DNA of 64,000 nucleotides, taken from Shewanella ulleungensis. GTDB lineage: Bacteria; Pseudomonadota; Gammaproteobacteria; Enterobacterales; Shewanellaceae. The stretch lies in the NCBI RefSeq assembly GCF_014648315.1, contig NZ_BMQW01000004.1, positions 1 to 64,000 on the forward strand. Direction: 5' to 3'. The notes below the pieces were generated by a model. That model saw only the letters and a list, made by a program, of their open reading frames with translations, was not told where the DNA came from and made no database searches. The position numbers and the translations under genes are program-made. The first letter of the stretch is position 1; each line of letters starts with the position of its first letter. Below are positions 49,934 to 58,251 of the stretch, in pieces.

Positions 49934-50791
49934 TTAAACGCCTCCTAAAGACATTGATTTCGACGTAGTTGCCTGTGTCGATGTTAATAACGTCGCGGTG
50001 ATACATTCAGCCCAACCTTTGGGTCCGCATTCTTGGCTTTTTATGGTGTGTTTTTTATTTAACACAGGAAACTCATGAGTTGGCGATTTGATTTGAATCG
50101 CGATATCAGCAGCCTCTAGCATGGCACTGTCGTTGCCACTGTCACCTAAAGCTATTGTGGTTACCTTACTTTGGTACTGCTTCTCATATATTTGAGCAAG
50201 CCAGTTCATTGCTTTGCCCTTATCGCTTTCACCGCCTACGTGTAAAAAACGCCCACCTTGGAGCATATGTGCACCTAAGGATGTCATGTGTTCAATAAAT
50301 TCTTGTTTACGCCCTTCATCGCCTTGCCACAACAATGGCTCCGAATAGTGTCTAAGTAATGCTAGACGCGCTTTGTCGGGGGCTAAATCTGTAACTTCAC
50401 ATAACTCTTCAACAGTGAATGATGAAAAACCTACATATTCATCTTCAAACTCAACCGCTTGCTTCGCTAAAAGCTCAAGCCAATGCTCACGTGGTGGGCA
50501 AAATTCTTTAATCCAGTAATAACCTTGTTCAAATGTGTCTTGAGGTTGCTCATCAAAATATCCAATAGGAATATAAATAACTGCACCATTTTCAGAAATA
50601 AACGGGGAGTTTATGCCAATGGTTTGCTGCAACTTTTCCATTTCTGCAAAGGTTTTACTGGTATTGGCGATAATGGGAATATGACGTTCATTGAGCGCTT
50701 CAATCACTTCAATGGCATGATTAAAACTGTAATCAAAGTGGTCCAGTAATGTTCCGTCAATGTCAGTGAAAATGAGTGGTCTGGTTGTCAT
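49934..50791 (-). CDS. gpgP: HAD phosphatase, probable glucosyl-3-phosphoglycerate phosphatase
   Basis: The product from ATG 50791 begins MTTRPLIFTDIDGTLLDHFD; the aspartates of DIDGT are the HAD nucleophile pair. IPIIANTSKTFAEM is motif II and FISENGAVIYIP a mannosyl-3-phosphoglycerate-phosphatase family block. GGESDKGKAMNWLA and ALGDSGNDSAMLEAAD are motifs III and IV. About 285 residues. A longer frame to 50938 is unlikely because AAAGGG sits before the inner ATG and the family starts there. It dephosphorylates the product of the adjacent synthase. Confidence 0.85.
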   Translation of the reverse strand: MTTRPLIFTDIDGTLLDHFDYSFNHAIEVIEALNERHIPIIANTSKTFAEMEKLQQTIGINSPFISENGAVIYIPIGYFDEQPQDTFEQGYYWIKEFCPPREHWLELLAKQAVEFEDEYVGFSSFTVEELCEVTDLAPDKARLALLRHYSEPLLWQGDEGRKQEFIEHMTSLGAHMLQGGRFLHVGGESDKGKAMNWLAQIYEKQYQSKVTTIALGDSGNDSAMLEAADIAIQIKSPTHEFPVLNKKHTIKSQECGPKGWAECITATLLTSTQATTSKSMSLGGV

Positions 50792-50875
50792 ATCATGTCC
50801 CTTTAAAGTTAAAACGGGGTAAAGCATCAGAAACGTTTGAGCAGTCACTTTATGCTTTATTGCTAACAGTATAGA

Positions 50876-50891
50876 TTCAGAAAATGTGCCA
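50876..50891 (-). promoter_or_regulatory. Candidate sigma-54 promoter of the glucosylglycerate operon
   Basis: On the minus strand TGGCAC-N5-CTGAA: the -24 half is perfect and the -12 half has TG but A instead of C. It is 85 bases before the gpgP start and about 140 bases after the NtrC-like dyad. Moderate match only. Confidence 0.35.
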
Positions 50892-51032
50892 GTGCCGAAA
50901 ACAATGCCCCGAAATGGAACAAACCTATCATTAACCACTGAATTTAATGCTTTTTTAAATAACTAAGATTTAAGGTTGATAGATATTCATCTATACAAAA
51001 CTTGTTATAAACGTGCAACAAATCGACCGAAA

Positions 51033-51049
51033 TGCACCATGTTGGTGCA
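51033..51049. promoter_or_regulatory. NtrC-type binding site
   Basis: TGCACC-ATGTT-GGTGCA, a perfect 6-bp dyad with five-base spacer equal to the NtrC consensus. It lies about 240 bases upstream of gpgP in a gap that otherwise (50792-51243) contains no gene; ruvX is transcribed in the same direction and ends at 51244. Confidence 0.6.
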
Positions 51050-51191
51050 AGAAGCTGTTTTGATAGTCACTGATAAAAATCATTGAAGGGGCTAAAATTT
51101 AAAGATAACAAACGATATGAGTGATAAAAATGGAGATCTGAAAACAGAAGTACTTAATAAGTGAAAATAAGATCAACAGACCTTAATTGTG

Positions 51192-51218
51192 TATCCCCAA
51201 TAACGGCACTTGGGGATA
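51192..51218 (-). terminator. Hairpin downstream of ruvX
   Basis: Perfect inverted repeat TATCCCCAA / TTGGGGATA with nine-base loop, 26 bases after the ruvX stop. There is no T tract on the minus strand, so it may be an RNA-stabilising hairpin instead of a true terminator. Confidence 0.45.
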
Positions 51219-51243
51219 GAGGATTAAACAACTTGAAAGTTAA

Positions 51244-51666
51244 CTATTCATATTGATTTTCAAAGTAGCTTTCGATAATCAATACTGCAGAAACTGCATC
51301 AACCTGCCCTTTTGTTAGCGCTTTAAAACCGCCTAACTCAAATAATCTCGCTTTAGCATCTGCGGTTGTGAGACGTTCATCTTGAGTCGCAATTTTAACC
51401 CCAAAACGTCCATTGATTCGGTTAGCAAATTTTCGTGCTCTTTGGGTCATTTCTTGTTCAGTGCCGTCCATATTTAACGGTAGACCGACTACGACTAAGT
51501 CTGGTTGCCATTCTTTTAGCAGTTTTTCGATATCATCCCAATTAGGAATTCCGTCAACGGCTTTAATCGACAAAAGCGGGGTCGCGCTTGCTGTAATGGC
51601 TTGACCAATGGCGACACCAATACTTTTGGTGCCATAATCAAACCCTAAAACCGTTTGTGATTGCAT
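51244..51666 (-). CDS. ruvX: Putative pre-16S rRNA nuclease / Holliday junction resolvase-like (RuvX/YqgF)
   Basis: The 140-residue RNase H-fold protein begins [17 protein letters not shown], with the first catalytic Asp in [27 protein letters not shown] is the second block, and [13 protein letters not shown] and [17 protein letters not shown] hold the remaining acidic residues. The length is usual. It follows yqgE in the same direction, the conserved order in gammaproteobacteria, though a 135-base gap with the CTAGGTTCTAG repeat separates them. It is implicated in 16S rRNA 5'-end processing. Confidence 0.95.
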   Translation of the reverse strand: MQSQTVLGFDYGTKSIGVAIGQAITASATPLLSIKAVDGIPNWDDIEKLLKEWQPDLVVVGLPLNMDGTEQEMTQRARKFANRINGRFGVKIATQDERLTTADAKARLFELGGFKALTKGQVDAVSAVLIIESYFENQYE

Positions 51667-51689
51667 GTATTTCTCTTTATTTTGTCTTT

Positions 51690-51780
51690 AGGTGTTAGGT
51701 TTTAGGAACTCGCCAGAGAGCGGACTTCGTCCTTCTAGGTTCTAGGTTCTAGGTTCTAGGTTCTAGCAGCGTCATAGTCC
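51690..51780. repeat. Dispersed CTAGGTTCTAG-type repeat
   Basis: Tandem TTCTAGG units followed by CTAGCAGCGTC, in the gap between yqgE and ruvX. The same sequence family occurs at 45419, 46865, 52845, 58955 and 61337. Confidence 0.8.
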
Positions 51781-51801
51781 TAAAGCGCAGCGATACTATT
51801 A

Positions 51802-52362
51802 TTAAGCATGTCCTACTTGACTCGACATTTGCCAAAAATTGAACCCTAATGTTTGGGTGGCATTTTGCCAAAGCTGCTCATGATCAACGTTGAACAGTAA
51901 TTCAGGCGAAGCTTTAATGGTTAACCAGGTATTGTCGGCTAATTCTTGTTCTAATTGATCTTTACCCCAACCGGCATAACCCAAGGCAATAATAAAGTTG
52001 TCAGGAGATTTGCCAATAGCAATCGAACTTAGAATGTCACGAGAAGAGGTAAGCATTGAGTACTCACTGATCTCAACGCTATTAATCCAATTTTTCTGCG
52101 GCGTATGTAATACAAAGCCTCGATCGGGAGAAACAGGTCCACCCACAAGCACTTCTTCATTAATGGAAAACATTTGCTCTGCAGAGGGATGAAGATCCAT
52201 TTGGTCGAGTAACTCTTCAACATCAACACCTATAGGTCGATTGACCATAATGCCCATCGCGCCTTTGTCGTCGTGTTCACAAATATAAATCACTGAACGT
52301 TCAAAAAATGTGTCATCTAATGACGGCATCGCAATTAAAAAGTGATCTTTCAAGCTATCCAT
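51802..52362 (-). CDS. yqgE: YqgE/AlgH family protein
   Basis: The product begins [17 protein letters not shown], then [20 protein letters not shown] and MVNRPIG, the family hallmark. [17 protein letters not shown] and [19 protein letters not shown] follow. About 186 residues from the ATG at 52362, which has GGGAG just upstream (a TTG four codons earlier is less likely). Function is unsettled; it is conserved next to ruvX. Confidence 0.95.
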   Translation of the reverse strand: MDSLKDHFLIAMPSLDDTFFERSVIYICEHDDKGAMGIMVNRPIGVDVEELLDQMDLHPSAEQMFSINEEVLVGGPVSPDRGFVLHTPQKNWINSVEISEYSMLTSSRDILSSIAIGKSPDNFIIALGYAGWGKDQLEQELADNTWLTIKASPELLFNVDHEQLWQNATQTLGFNFWQMSSQVGHA

Positions 52363-52390
52363 ATGCTCTCCCAAGTCGTGTTGTTAGCGT

Positions 52391-52720
52391 TTATCCACCC
52401 GCTAATTTCACGGTGAAATTCAATTTCTCTAATATGGATTTTACCAGTTCGCGATTGTCTGTTTGTACTTCAATGTTGAAGTCTTTCACTGTACCACCAC
52501 AGCCACATTGTTTCTTGAGTTTTTGTGCTAATTCTTTTAGGGCTTTCTCGTCCAGCGCAAGGCCTTTTATCACACTCACCCCCTTGCCCTTTCTACCTTT
52601 ACTGTCTTTATGAATGCGAACAATACCATTGCCAGCTGGCACTTCAGCTTGAGCTTTAGGTTCGTCGATGCGACCTTTATCAGTACTGTAAACGAGGGTG
52701 ATATTAGGATCTATTCTCAT
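52391..52720 (-). CDS. yciH: SUI1/YciH family translation initiation factor-like protein
   Basis: The product from ATG 52720 has 109 residues, as E. coli YciH. It includes GIVRIHKDSKGRKGKGVSVI and a CGCGGTVKDFNIEVQ block, the SUI1-fold signature. It binds the small ribosomal subunit and influences start-site fidelity under stress. A TTG five codons upstream is possible but unneeded. It lies upstream of yqgE in the same direction. Confidence 0.9.
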   Translation of the reverse strand: MRIDPNITLVYSTDKGRIDEPKAQAEVPAGNGIVRIHKDSKGRKGKGVSVIKGLALDEKALKELAQKLKKQCGCGGTVKDFNIEVQTDNRELVKSILEKLNFTVKLAGG

Positions 52721-52844
52721 AACATTTCTTTTCAATGACCATGAGTTAAGTTTAGCAAATCGTAAAAGCTGAGGCGAGGATATAAAATGAAAAGCCTAGT
52801 ATCGAGGACACTAAGCTAGTAGAAAGACCTGCGGTATCGAGAGC

Positions 52845-52955
52845 TCTACGCTTCTAGGTTCTAGTTTCTAGGTCCTAGCAGTGACAGAGTCACGCCCTAG
52901 AAGCGAGCGCCCTAGCAGGACGTAGTCCGCCCTCTGGCGAGCTTGCGAGTTCCTA
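52845..52955. repeat. Dispersed CTAGGTTCTAG / GTGACAGAGTCAC repeat
   Basis: TTCTAGGTTCTAGTTTCTAGG, then CAGTGACAGAGTCACGCCC and further AGCGAGC-CCTAGCAGG pieces between hemH and yciH; the same family as at 58955-59190. Confidence 0.8.
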
Positions 52956-52959
52956 GGAC

Positions 52960-53973
52960 CTAAATGAAAGGTTTAACCAAACTTGCCATCATATTGATAT
53001 GGTCATCGTTGTCATTTAGGCATTCGATATAACGGAAGTTTTTACCACCAGCATCTTCAAAGACATGACGATTCTCGCCTTTAATCTCTTCTAGTGTTTC
53101 TAAACAGTCTGCACTGAACGCCGGGCAAATCACCGCGATATCAGTGACGCCTTTTTCTGGCAGGCTGCCTATAGTCATATCTGTATAGGGTTGTAACCAT
53201 TTTGCTTTACCAAAGCGCGATTGGAAGGTAGCCACATAATCGTCTTCACTTAACCCAAGCTTTTCAACAACTAAACGAGTCGTTTTCATGCAAAAGCAAT
53301 AATATGGATCGCCTAGATGTAAGTTACGCTCTGGCATACCATGATACGACATCACTAACTTTTGCGGCTTGCCATTTAACTCAAAGTCTTTTTGAATTGA
53401 GGCAGCAATAGCATCGATAAAATCGGGATTATCATGATAAGTATTAATGAAATGAAGTGCGGGTAAATAACGCCACTTCATCATTTCTTTTGCAAGAGCA
53501 TCAAAAGCTGAGCCTGTAGTTGGTGCTGCATATTGTGGATACAAAGGCAGTACCACCAGGTTATCAATACCTTGCTTGTGCATGGTTTGCAGCGTTGTCG
53601 CAACAGACGGTGAACCATAACGCATGGCTAGATGCACACTCACATCATGACCTTCTGCTTGCAGCTGGTTTGCTAATTTGGTTTGTTGACGTTGGCTTAT
53701 ATCAAGTAATGGTGAACCCGCGTCAGTCCACACTTGTTGATATAACGCCGCCGATTTAGCTGGGCGAATACGTAAAATAATGCCATGGAGGATTAACATC
53801 CACACCAATTTTGGAATTTCAACCACACGAGGATCTGACAAAAACTCAGCTAAATAGGTGCGTACTGCTGATGCTGTTGGCGCATCTGGTGTGCCTAGAT
53901 TCATGATCAACACGCCAGTTTTACCACGAGCTTTATGACCAGTGTCTTTATCTAACCCTGAAAATCTAGCCAA
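52960..53973 (-). CDS. hemH: Ferrochelatase
   Basis: The product has KTGVLIMNLGTPDAP near its start. ILRIRPAKSAALYQQVW, LAMRYGSPSV, LVVLPLYPQYAAPTTGS, MSYHGMPERN (metal-site His) and TFQSRFGKAKWLQPYT follow, with CPAFSADCLETLEEI near the C-terminus: a complete ferrochelatase inserting Fe2+ into protoporphyrin IX. I placed the start at the TTG at 53973, preceded by GGAG, giving 337 residues. A TTG at 54024 gives 17 more codons without a ribosome site. Confidence 0.9.
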   Translation of the reverse strand: MARFSGLDKDTGHKARGKTGVLIMNLGTPDAPTASAVRTYLAEFLSDPRVVEIPKLVWMLILHGIILRIRPAKSAALYQQVWTDAGSPLLDISQRQQTKLANQLQAEGHDVSVHLAMRYGSPSVATTLQTMHKQGIDNLVVLPLYPQYAAPTTGSAFDALAKEMMKWRYLPALHFINTYHDNPDFIDAIAASIQKDFELNGKPQKLVMSYHGMPERNLHLGDPYYCFCMKTTRLVVEKLGLSEDDYVATFQSRFGKAKWLQPYTDMTIGSLPEKGVTDIAVICPAFSADCLETLEEIKGENRHVFEDAGGKNFRYIECLNDNDDHINMMASLVKPFI

Positions 53974-54091
53974 AATATCTTCTCCGTAATCAGTCAAGGT
54001 GCCTGTGCAATGTAAGATAAGCAACGGTGTGATTACCTGTAAAGCAAAGGCTAAATAGCTACTATAGTGAGTATTGTATCTTATTCTTTAA

Positions 54092-54139
54092 AAACAAAAA
54101 GAGCGCTAGTTATCGATTTTGATCGTCTTTAGCGCTCTA
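54092..54139 (-). terminator. Terminator between gpx and hemH
   Basis: GAGCGCTA / TAGCGCTC arms, followed on the minus strand by TTTTTGTTTTT; 17 bases after the glutathione peroxidase stop. Confidence 0.8.
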
Positions 54140-54155
54140 TTGATAGTGCTTCTGT

Positions 54156-54689
54156 TTATAATACAGACTCTATCGCTTTTTTCATTTCTTCGCTGTCTGG
54201 TTTTACCCGCGAGTTAAATTGTTGCACGCTTTGACCATCGCCAGAAACTAAGTATTTATAAAAATTCCATTTAGGTGAGTCGCTTTTGTCGCCAAGATAT
54301 TTAAACACTGAATTAGCATTATCACCTCTTACTGGCGATGTTGCTACCATGGTAAAGCTAACACCATAATTAATAAAGCAAACATCTGCGGTTTTCGCTT
54401 CATCTTTTTCTTCTTGGAAAAAATCATCAGAGGGAAAACCAATCACGACTAAACCTTTATCGGCGTATTGCTTGTGCAGTGCTTCTAATGCTTCAAATTG
54501 CGGCGTAAATCCACAGTTTGATGCGGTGTTTACAATTAATACTGGCTTACCTTGGGTCAGCTCGCACAAATTGACATTTTCTTTTGAGTGTAATTTACGC
54601 GCGTCAACATTAAGGTATTCTGGACAGCTTGCCGCTGACGCACCAAGACTACCGGTTAATAGAACGATTGCTGTTATGTATTTTATCAT
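54156..54689 (-). CDS. Glutathione peroxidase family protein with signal peptide
   Basis: The 177-residue product begins with a signal peptide (ITAIVLLTGSLGASA, cleavage before ASCPEY). VLIVNTASNCGFTPQFEALE contains the peroxidatic Cys in place of selenocysteine. VVIGFPSDDFFQEE replaces the usual FPCNQF, so the resolving cysteine and the conserved Gln are both absent here. WNFYKYLVSGDGQ has the conserved Trp and Asn. It is likely a periplasmic thiol peroxidase with altered resolution chemistry. Confidence 0.85.
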   Translation of the reverse strand: MIKYITAIVLLTGSLGASAASCPEYLNVDARKLHSKENVNLCELTQGKPVLIVNTASNCGFTPQFEALEALHKQYADKGLVVIGFPSDDFFQEEKDEAKTADVCFINYGVSFTMVATSPVRGDNANSVFKYLGDKSDSPKWNFYKYLVSGDGQSVQQFNSRVKPDSEEMKKAIESVL

Positions 54690-54712
54690 TTTGCCAGTCC
54701 TTTACACCCAAT

Positions 54713-54747
54713 AAAAAAGGTATTGATAATCAACTTATCAATACCTT
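54713..54747 (-). terminator. Terminator after the porin gene
   Basis: Perfect 13-bp arms AAGGTATTGATAA / TTATCAATACCTT followed on the minus strand by TTTTTT. Confidence 0.9.
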
Positions 54748-54799
54748 AGCAGATTTCAATCAACAGTACGTATTATGGCAATGTTAAGATCATTTACGT

Positions 54800-55900
54800 C
54801 TAGAAATAAAAACCAACATTGATGTTTAAGCGTGAATGCCAAGAAGTATCACCGTTGTCGATACCAACTCCTGGACCATTAACAAAATACATGTTTTTAC
54901 CAGCAATCCAGTCCACATAAGAATACAGTTTACCCGCAGTGATAGCACAACCGGTTACGTTTTGAATTGAGTCATCTAAGCCTTGACCAGATGCCATCAC
55001 TTGGCTGTAATCGTTATAACAGCTTAATTGGGTAATTGGTCCCCAATTAACATCAAACGACTTAGCAATGTTAACGATTGCCACATCAGCTTCAGCAGCT
55101 ATATCAGATTGATACTGGAAAGCGCCAATCGCTACACGGTTGCTGTCTACGTCATAGTCGTAATGCATATATTGAACTTGTAATTGCCATTTTTGCCAGT
55201 CGGCTTGCCAATGTGCAGCAGCAGCAATGCTGTCTGAGTCTTCACCATTGACGTTTGCTGCATCGGCCACAAAATCCAACTGACTAAACTGAAGCGAACC
55301 ACCTAACTTATGAGTCACCTCACCGGTGGTAAATTCACGTTCAATACGTGCATTTACTTGGCCAGATTCTTCGTATGGCGAATCACCGGTAGTTGCTACG
55401 TCAAACGAGTAACGATCATAACGTGATCCATTAGCATATTCATCATTAGCAAAATACGCTAAGTCATAACGCCAGCCATTTTGTTCATTTTTATAATGCA
55501 CACCTGCATCGTAATCATCTTCGAAACCAAGATAATAAGCAGCGCTAAACCAAAATGAATGCGCGACATAAGGCAATAAACCAAATGGCACTTGAGTAAC
55601 GCCGACTTGCACAGACTGCGCTTCATCAAACTGATAACCCATGTAGGCATGATGGATAACATCCATATCCTGGTACCAACGGTATTGGGCTGATGCAAAT
55701 AGACCGTCTTTAGCTTTGTAGTTCACGTCGGCACGGAATAGTTCAAACTCTAACTTTGCATCGTTATCATAGTCCTTCCAGCCGTAGTTAATTCTAACAG
55801 CGCCTCCAATATCAACTTCGTCTGTCACTTTTACAGCCATAGCTGAACAAGAGAATAAAATGAGTGACGATGAAAGTGTGACTTTTTGCCATAACTGCAT
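54800..55900 (-). CDS. Outer-membrane porin-like beta-barrel protein
   Basis: The product from ATG 55900 (AAGGA six bases upstream) has a signal peptide MQLWQKVTLSSSLILFSCSA before MAVKV. Strands alternate throughout: GGAVRINYGWKD, FELFRADVNYKAK, FASAQYRWYQD, VGVTQVPFG. It ends in the aromatic C-terminus NVGFYF recognised by the barrel assembly machinery. About 366 residues, consistent with a 14-16 strand porin of the phosphate-selective (OprO/P) type; substrate unknown. A frame 13 codons longer exists but lacks support. It has its own terminator. Confidence 0.8.
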   Translation of the reverse strand: MQLWQKVTLSSSLILFSCSAMAVKVTDEVDIGGAVRINYGWKDYDNDAKLEFELFRADVNYKAKDGLFASAQYRWYQDMDVIHHAYMGYQFDEAQSVQVGVTQVPFGLLPYVAHSFWFSAAYYLGFEDDYDAGVHYKNEQNGWRYDLAYFANDEYANGSRYDRYSFDVATTGDSPYEESGQVNARIEREFTTGEVTHKLGGSLQFSQLDFVADAANVNGEDSDSIAAAAHWQADWQKWQLQVQYMHYDYDVDSNRVAIGAFQYQSDIAAEADVAIVNIAKSFDVNWGPITQLSCYNDYSQVMASGQGLDDSIQNVTGCAITAGKLYSYVDWIAGKNMYFVNGPGVGIDNGDTSWHSRLNINVGFYF

Positions 55901-55985
55901 GGAGTATCCTTGGAATAATGATGTAAAAATGAGTGTCAAAATAGAAAATAATATCGTTGTAAAAGCAACGAGCCGCGCATAATAA

Positions 55986-56018
55986 CAAAAAAGGTCACAA
56001 GATGTTGCTTGTAACCTC
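55986..56018 (-). terminator. Terminator after pilU
   Basis: AGGTCACAAG / CTTGTAACCT arms (one mismatch) with T run on the minus strand, 45 bases past the pilU stop. Confidence 0.75.
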
Positions 56019-56062
56019 TCTATTTTAACACTTTGAACAACTCTAGTGATTTAAATATAGAA

Positions 56063-57175
56063 TTAATCCATGTCTAACGTAATGCCTTCCATTGACCCGG
56101 CTGAAGTAGCTTCGTTGCCTTGCAGTTTAATCATTAAGCGTAAATCATTTGGAGAGTCGGCGTGGTGCAATGCATCTGCGTAGCTAATTTCGCCTTCGAG
56201 GTATAAATCTAATAAGGCTTGGTCGAACGTTTGCATGCCCTGCTCACGAGATTTACCCATGGTTTCTTTAAGAAGATGCAATTCGTTTTTGGCAATCAAA
56301 CTTGCAACACGCGGGGTGTTAATTAACACCTCAATAGCGGCTCGACGACCTGTACCATCAGATTTGGGAATAAGTTGTTGTGCGACAATACCACGCAGGT
56401 TTAATGATAAATCGAACAATAACTGATTATGCTTACTTTCTGGCACCAAATGCATAATACGGTCGAGTGCTTGGTTAGCGTTGTTGGCGTGTAAAGTTGC
56501 CATACATAAGTGACCTGTTTCAGCAAACGATAGTGCAAACTCCATGGTTTCTTGAGTTCGGATTTCACCAATTAAGATCACATCTGGCGCCTGGCGTAAT
56601 GAACTTTTAAGTGCGGCATCAAACGAGTCGGTATCAATACCGACTTCTCGCTGAGTAATAATACTCTTGCGATGGTTATGCACAAATTCGACCGGGTCTT
56701 CAATCGTTAAAATATGCCCGCGAGCATGAGCATTGCGGTACCCCACAAGTGCTGCAAGTGAGGTTGATTTACCGGTACCAGTACCGCCTACCATAATAAT
56801 CAAGCCACGTTTACTCATGACTAAATCTTTAAGAATGGCGGGGAGCTTTAAATCATCAACTTCTGGGATATTGGTTTCAATACGACGCATTACGCAGCCA
56901 GCAGATTCTCGTTGCCAAAAAGCGCTAACACGAAAACGCCCTAAATCTTTAGCGGCAAAAGCAAAGTTACATTCACTGCTTTCGTGAAATTCTTTTTTTT
57001 GCACATCGCTCATTAACGACTCAACAAATTCTAAAGACTGTTGCGGTGTTAATTTTGTTTCAGACAATTGACGTAATTCACCGTCAATTTTCGCGCTAGG
57101 CGGAAAACCCGCTGTGATAAATAAATCTGAGGCCTTTTTCTCGACCATAATATTTAAAAACGGACGAACATCCAT
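56063..57175 (-). CDS. pilU: Type IV pilus retraction ATPase PilU
   Basis: The 370-residue secretion ATPase has KASDLFITAGFPPSAKIDGEL at the N-terminus and GGTGTGKSTSLAAL as Walker A. IEDPVEFVHNHRKSI is the Asp box, RQAPDVILIGEIR is Walker B, and ETGHLCMATLHANNA is the His box. It ends in an acidic tail (GITLDMD) typical of PilU. It is 11 bases downstream of pilT and helps PilT in pilus retraction. Confidence 0.95.
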   Translation of the reverse strand: MDVRPFLNIMVEKKASDLFITAGFPPSAKIDGELRQLSETKLTPQQSLEFVESLMSDVQKKEFHESSECNFAFAAKDLGRFRVSAFWQRESAGCVMRRIETNIPEVDDLKLPAILKDLVMSKRGLIIMVGGTGTGKSTSLAALVGYRNAHARGHILTIEDPVEFVHNHRKSIITQREVGIDTDSFDAALKSSLRQAPDVILIGEIRTQETMEFALSFAETGHLCMATLHANNANQALDRIMHLVPESKHNQLLFDLSLNLRGIVAQQLIPKSDGTGRRAAIEVLINTPRVASLIAKNELHLLKETMGKSREQGMQTFDQALLDLYLEGEISYADALHHADSPNDLRLMIKLQGNEATSAGSMEGITLDMD

Positions 57176-57186
57176 GATCCTAATCC

Positions 57187-58239
57187 TTAAAAATTAGCTT
57201 GTTTATTCGAGCTCTTATGCATTGCATCTTCACGAGTTATAAGCCCGCGATTAACCAAGTTTTGTAAACATTGATCGAGTGTTTGCATACCATGCGCCAT
57301 ACCTGTCTGAATCGCAGAGTACATTTGCGCCACTTTATCTTCGCGGATAAGGTTTCGAATAGCTGGGGTACCCATCATAATTTCGTGCGCGGCCACTCGG
57401 CCACCACCGATTTTTTTAATCAAGGTTTGCGAAATTACTGCCTGTAGTGATTCTGATAGCATGGTTCGCACCATGCCTTTCTCGCCTTCAGGGAATACGT
57501 CGACAATACGGTCAATGGTTTTGGCGGCTGAGGTGGTGTGCAAAGTACCAAACACTAAGTGACCCGTTTCGGCTGCCGTCATCGCTAGGCGGATAGTTTC
57601 AAGGTCACGCATCTCACCGACAAGAATCACGTCAGGGTCTTCACGCAGTGCGCTTCGAAGTGCAGCGTTAAAGCTGTGAGTATGTTTATGCACTTCACGT
57701 TGGTTAACCAAACACTGTTTATTTTGGTGAACGAATTCGATTGGGTCTTCAATGGTCAAAATATGTTCGTGACGATTATCGTTGATGTAATCGACCATGG
57801 CTGCCAATGTGGTTGACTTACCTGAACCGGTAGGCCCGGTAACTAGTACTAAACCACGTGGGTAGCTGGATATTTTTTTAAAAATCTCTGGTGCGCCTAA
57901 TTGCTCAAGCGACAATATGTCAGATGGAATGGTACGAAATACTGCACCAGCACCACGAGCTTGGTTAAAGGCGTTAACACGGAAACGCGCTAAGTTAGGC
58001 ACCTCAAATGAAAAGTCGATTTCGAGGTGTTCTTCGTAGTCTTTTCGTTGTTTATCGTTCATGATGTCGTAAACAAGGCTATGAACACCTTGATGATCGA
58101 GCGCGGGTAAGTTAATTTTTCGTACTTCGCCGTCAACTCGGATCATGGGTGAAACACCCGCAGAAAGGTGTAGATCTGATGCTTTGTGTTTTACACTAAA
58201 AGCGAGTAATTCAGTGATTTCCATTGTAGAGACATCCAT
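57187..58239 (-). CDS. pilT: Type IV pilus retraction ATPase PilT
   Basis: The 350-residue hexameric ATPase has KASDLHLSAGVSPMIRVDGEV and VTGPTGSGKSTTLAAMVDYI (Walker A). IEDPIEFVHQNKQCLV, REDPDVILVGEMRD (Walker B) and ETGHLVFGTLHT (His box) follow, and AIRNLIREDKVAQMYSAIQ is the retraction motif. The family start (MEITELLAFSVK) corresponds to an ATG at 58224; the first ATG at 58239 adds five residues. The start is only 12 bases from the divergent yggS start, so their promoters must overlap coding sequence. Confidence 0.95.
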   Translation of the reverse strand: MDVSTMEITELLAFSVKHKASDLHLSAGVSPMIRVDGEVRKINLPALDHQGVHSLVYDIMNDKQRKDYEEHLEIDFSFEVPNLARFRVNAFNQARGAGAVFRTIPSDILSLEQLGAPEIFKKISSYPRGLVLVTGPTGSGKSTTLAAMVDYINDNRHEHILTIEDPIEFVHQNKQCLVNQREVHKHTHSFNAALRSALREDPDVILVGEMRDLETIRLAMTAAETGHLVFGTLHTTSAAKTIDRIVDVFPEGEKGMVRTMLSESLQAVISQTLIKKIGGGRVAAHEIMMGTPAIRNLIREDKVAQMYSAIQTGMAHGMQTLDQCLQNLVNRGLITREDAMHKSSNKQANF

Positions 58240-58251
58240 TTAACCAACATT

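Noticed and set aside
50941..51190. A further gene in the gap upstream of the glucosylglycerate operon
   Set aside because: No frame with a start and ribosome site; the stretch is AT-rich and holds regulatory-looking dyads only.
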